From Tigriopus japonicus (Eukaryota > Arthropoda > Copepoda > Harpacticoida > Harpacticidae), in assembly GCA_010645155.1 (NCBI GenBank), contig CM021318.1, positions 871,356 through 935,355 on the forward strand: DNA of 64,000 nucleotides. The letters run 5' to 3'. Position numbers and translations under genes: made by a program. The first letter of the stretch is position 1. Each line of letters starts with the position of its first letter. The notes beneath the pieces are model-generated. The model was not told where the DNA came from. It saw only the letters and a program-made list of their open reading frames with translations, and did no database searches. This document shows positions 62,434 to 64,000 of the stretch, piece by piece.

Positions 62434-62876
62434 TTATCATCTCTCTCTCAGTTGTTGCTTAAAGATGGCGCAACACATTCCGATAAGAAAAATCTATGAA
62501 ACGAATGCCTATTTGACAGCAAATAATTTCGCAAGGTTTTTTGTATTGTTTTAGTTTATGGTGTTAAAATGTATTTAGCTAAAAGACTAGAAAGTGATTG
62601 AGATTTAAGCAACAAACATCAAAAGCTTTTTTTTTGGTTTGGTAGTGGATTTGTTATTGCATCAAAGTATGGAATTCTTCTATATAATATTCTCCACACC
62701 TCTGGTGTGCAAAAGTAGCTTGCTTATTGATTCGTTCATATTCGTTTAATAAATATCATGAACATTAACTAATTGCCTCAAATTCAAAACATCATTAAAA
62801 TAAATTTATCACTGAACATAAACACGACTAATATTTAACACGCACGGAGTTATCTTTAATGGAACATTTAAAGAAG

Positions 62877-63059
62877 GGGTGATGTATTTTCGAAAACTGC
62901 CTAGATGGGATTATAAGTGCTGTGCATCATGGCAGAATACACAAGCAATTGGGACAGAGACCCTTGAGTTTTGATGACGTCTGGAACATCGAGGAAGACA
63001 AGATTTATGAGAGTCCAATCATGATGGCCAACGAAGTCAATGCCGAGTTAAGACAATGA
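62877..63059 (+). pseudogene. Possible relic of an ABC transporter (ABCC/MRP-like) exon
   Basis: A 60-codon frame between stops includes GQRPLSFDDVWNIEED, which resembles the linker RPLT-x-x-DVW-x-x-x-E before the first membrane block of ABCC transporters. It ends VNAELRQ then TGA. No flanking exon was recognised. It could be a small exon or a chance likeness. Confidence 0.25.
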
Positions 63060-63713
63060 AATGAAGAGCGGACCTACTTTATTGAGGAGTAATTGACCAA
63101 AATGAGTTTGACCTTCAAGAATTGCGTCGTCATGACATCCACGTATAATTTTTAGAAATTGATTGGAATGGACTCAAGTAATGACGAAAGTATCCTCAAC
63201 CTCGAAGTCTTGTAAAACTCAAGGTTACAAAAACATTTGCTATTTTTTCAAACAATATCATTCTCAAATTCATAAGGACGCAATTAGATAAGTCGGTATA
63301 TTTAACGTTGAGATGATTCTAAGATTCTAAGAGGACTTTAGGATTAGAACTGTAGTTCTCATTTAAGGTTGCTGAATTTGAATAACTATGATTATTACTC
63401 AACTAAAGACATGATTATTTACAAAATCTAAAGCTGTTTTGCAAAACTGGAGATGGGTAAAATTGTTGTAACAGATACCTTGATTTAAACAATTTATCCT
63501 TCTCTTTCGAAAAGGTAATAAGTTTTTAAGAAATTACATCAATTTTAACTTCAATTTTGACACATGCGTACAGAACCAAGATGGGTCGTGTTCGTTCCCT
63601 TGTCCAAATCCTCGCTGTGTCTTATGTACATGCAAGAAGCACTGGAATCATGGAGTGGGGGGCTAGCAAGAGAATAATGCTTTCCAGTAAGAACAATTCA
63701 ATGACGTTTTTCT

Positions 63714-64000
63714 GCAAATGAGACCTTGGATATGTTGACAAGAATACGTATTTCAATTTTCAGCTCAATCGAGCGTCGGAGACAAATGTTATGCTCACTC
63801 AAAGTTCAGTGCAAATCCTACCGAGAATGAATGAACTCGCCCTTTTGTGGTAATCGTTTTACCACAAAAGGGCGAGTTCATTCATTCTATGCTCTCTTCA
63901 GTTCATAAGTTTGAGAGGGCATAACTTTTCACTCCGGCGTTCGATTGGGCTGAAATTTGAAAATGCGTGTTCTTCTCAATGCAAGCCAGGTCTCATTTGC
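63714..64000. mobile_element. Long palindrome with a perfect 30-bp core, reaching the window end
   Basis: Left arm 63714-63853 and right arm 63859-64000 are inverted copies. The inner 30 bp (63824-63853 against 63859-63888, containing gaactcgcccttttgtgg) are perfect around a 5-base loop. The outer parts match with many differences. Both arms share gcaaatgagacc at the outer end, and the right arm stops at the window border. Confidence 0.85.

Overview
This is a eukaryotic, almost certainly arthropod, chromosome segment. The genes have introns with GT..AG junctions, many of them 60-75 bp long, and some have AATAAA signals. The window holds the start of a Dpr-family immunoglobulin gene, a family of arthropod neurons. 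It also holds a glutathione peroxidase that keeps an in-frame UGA (selenocysteine) codon and a matching SECIS-like hairpin, which argues against most insects and fits a crustacean. A copepod is my best guess. That guess is inference from gene content and intron size, not from any search.

Left part (0-11 kb). A 21-bp minisatellite lies at about 0.8-1.1 kb. A dead Merlin-type DNA transposon follows at 1.4-2.8 kb on the minus strand. Next come three plus-strand genes packed about 190 bp apart: a monoglyceride-lipase-like hydrolase, TANGO6 (six exons) and METTL2. PITHD1 (three exons) converges on METTL2 from the other strand. From 11 to 17 kb there are only repeats and possible gene relics.

Middle part (17-40 kb). 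The minus strand carries an SPSB3-like SPRY/SOCS-box protein, a secreted type-B carboxylesterase (five exons), a small orphan two-exon protein, a type I membrane protein with LRR-like architecture, a BTB protein whose centre is a long pentapeptide array ending in one C2H2 finger, and an ABHD14-type hydrolase. The plus strand carries the selenoprotein glutathione peroxidase between the BTB and ABHD14 genes. The genes look like unrelated housekeeping and signalling genes; I see no pathway cluster.

Right part (40-64 kb). This is gene-poor. It contains a tRNA-derived SINE, several fold-back and MITE-like elements, and then the first two coding exons of a Dpr gene at 50.4-50.8 kb. Nothing recognisable as the next Dpr exon follows, so the last 13 kb are best read as one large Dpr intron seeded with mobile-element debris. 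A palindromic element runs to the very end of the window.

The points most worth attention are: the UGA/SECIS pair of the peroxidase; an ABHD14 gene whose last 68 bp intron would decide between a soluble and a membrane-anchored C-terminus; the Merlin transposase killed by one stop codon and carrying a fold-back element in its intron; the splice-acceptor-at-ATG arrangement of TANGO6 just behind a polyadenylation signal; the orphan genes; and the palindrome at 63.7-64.0 kb.
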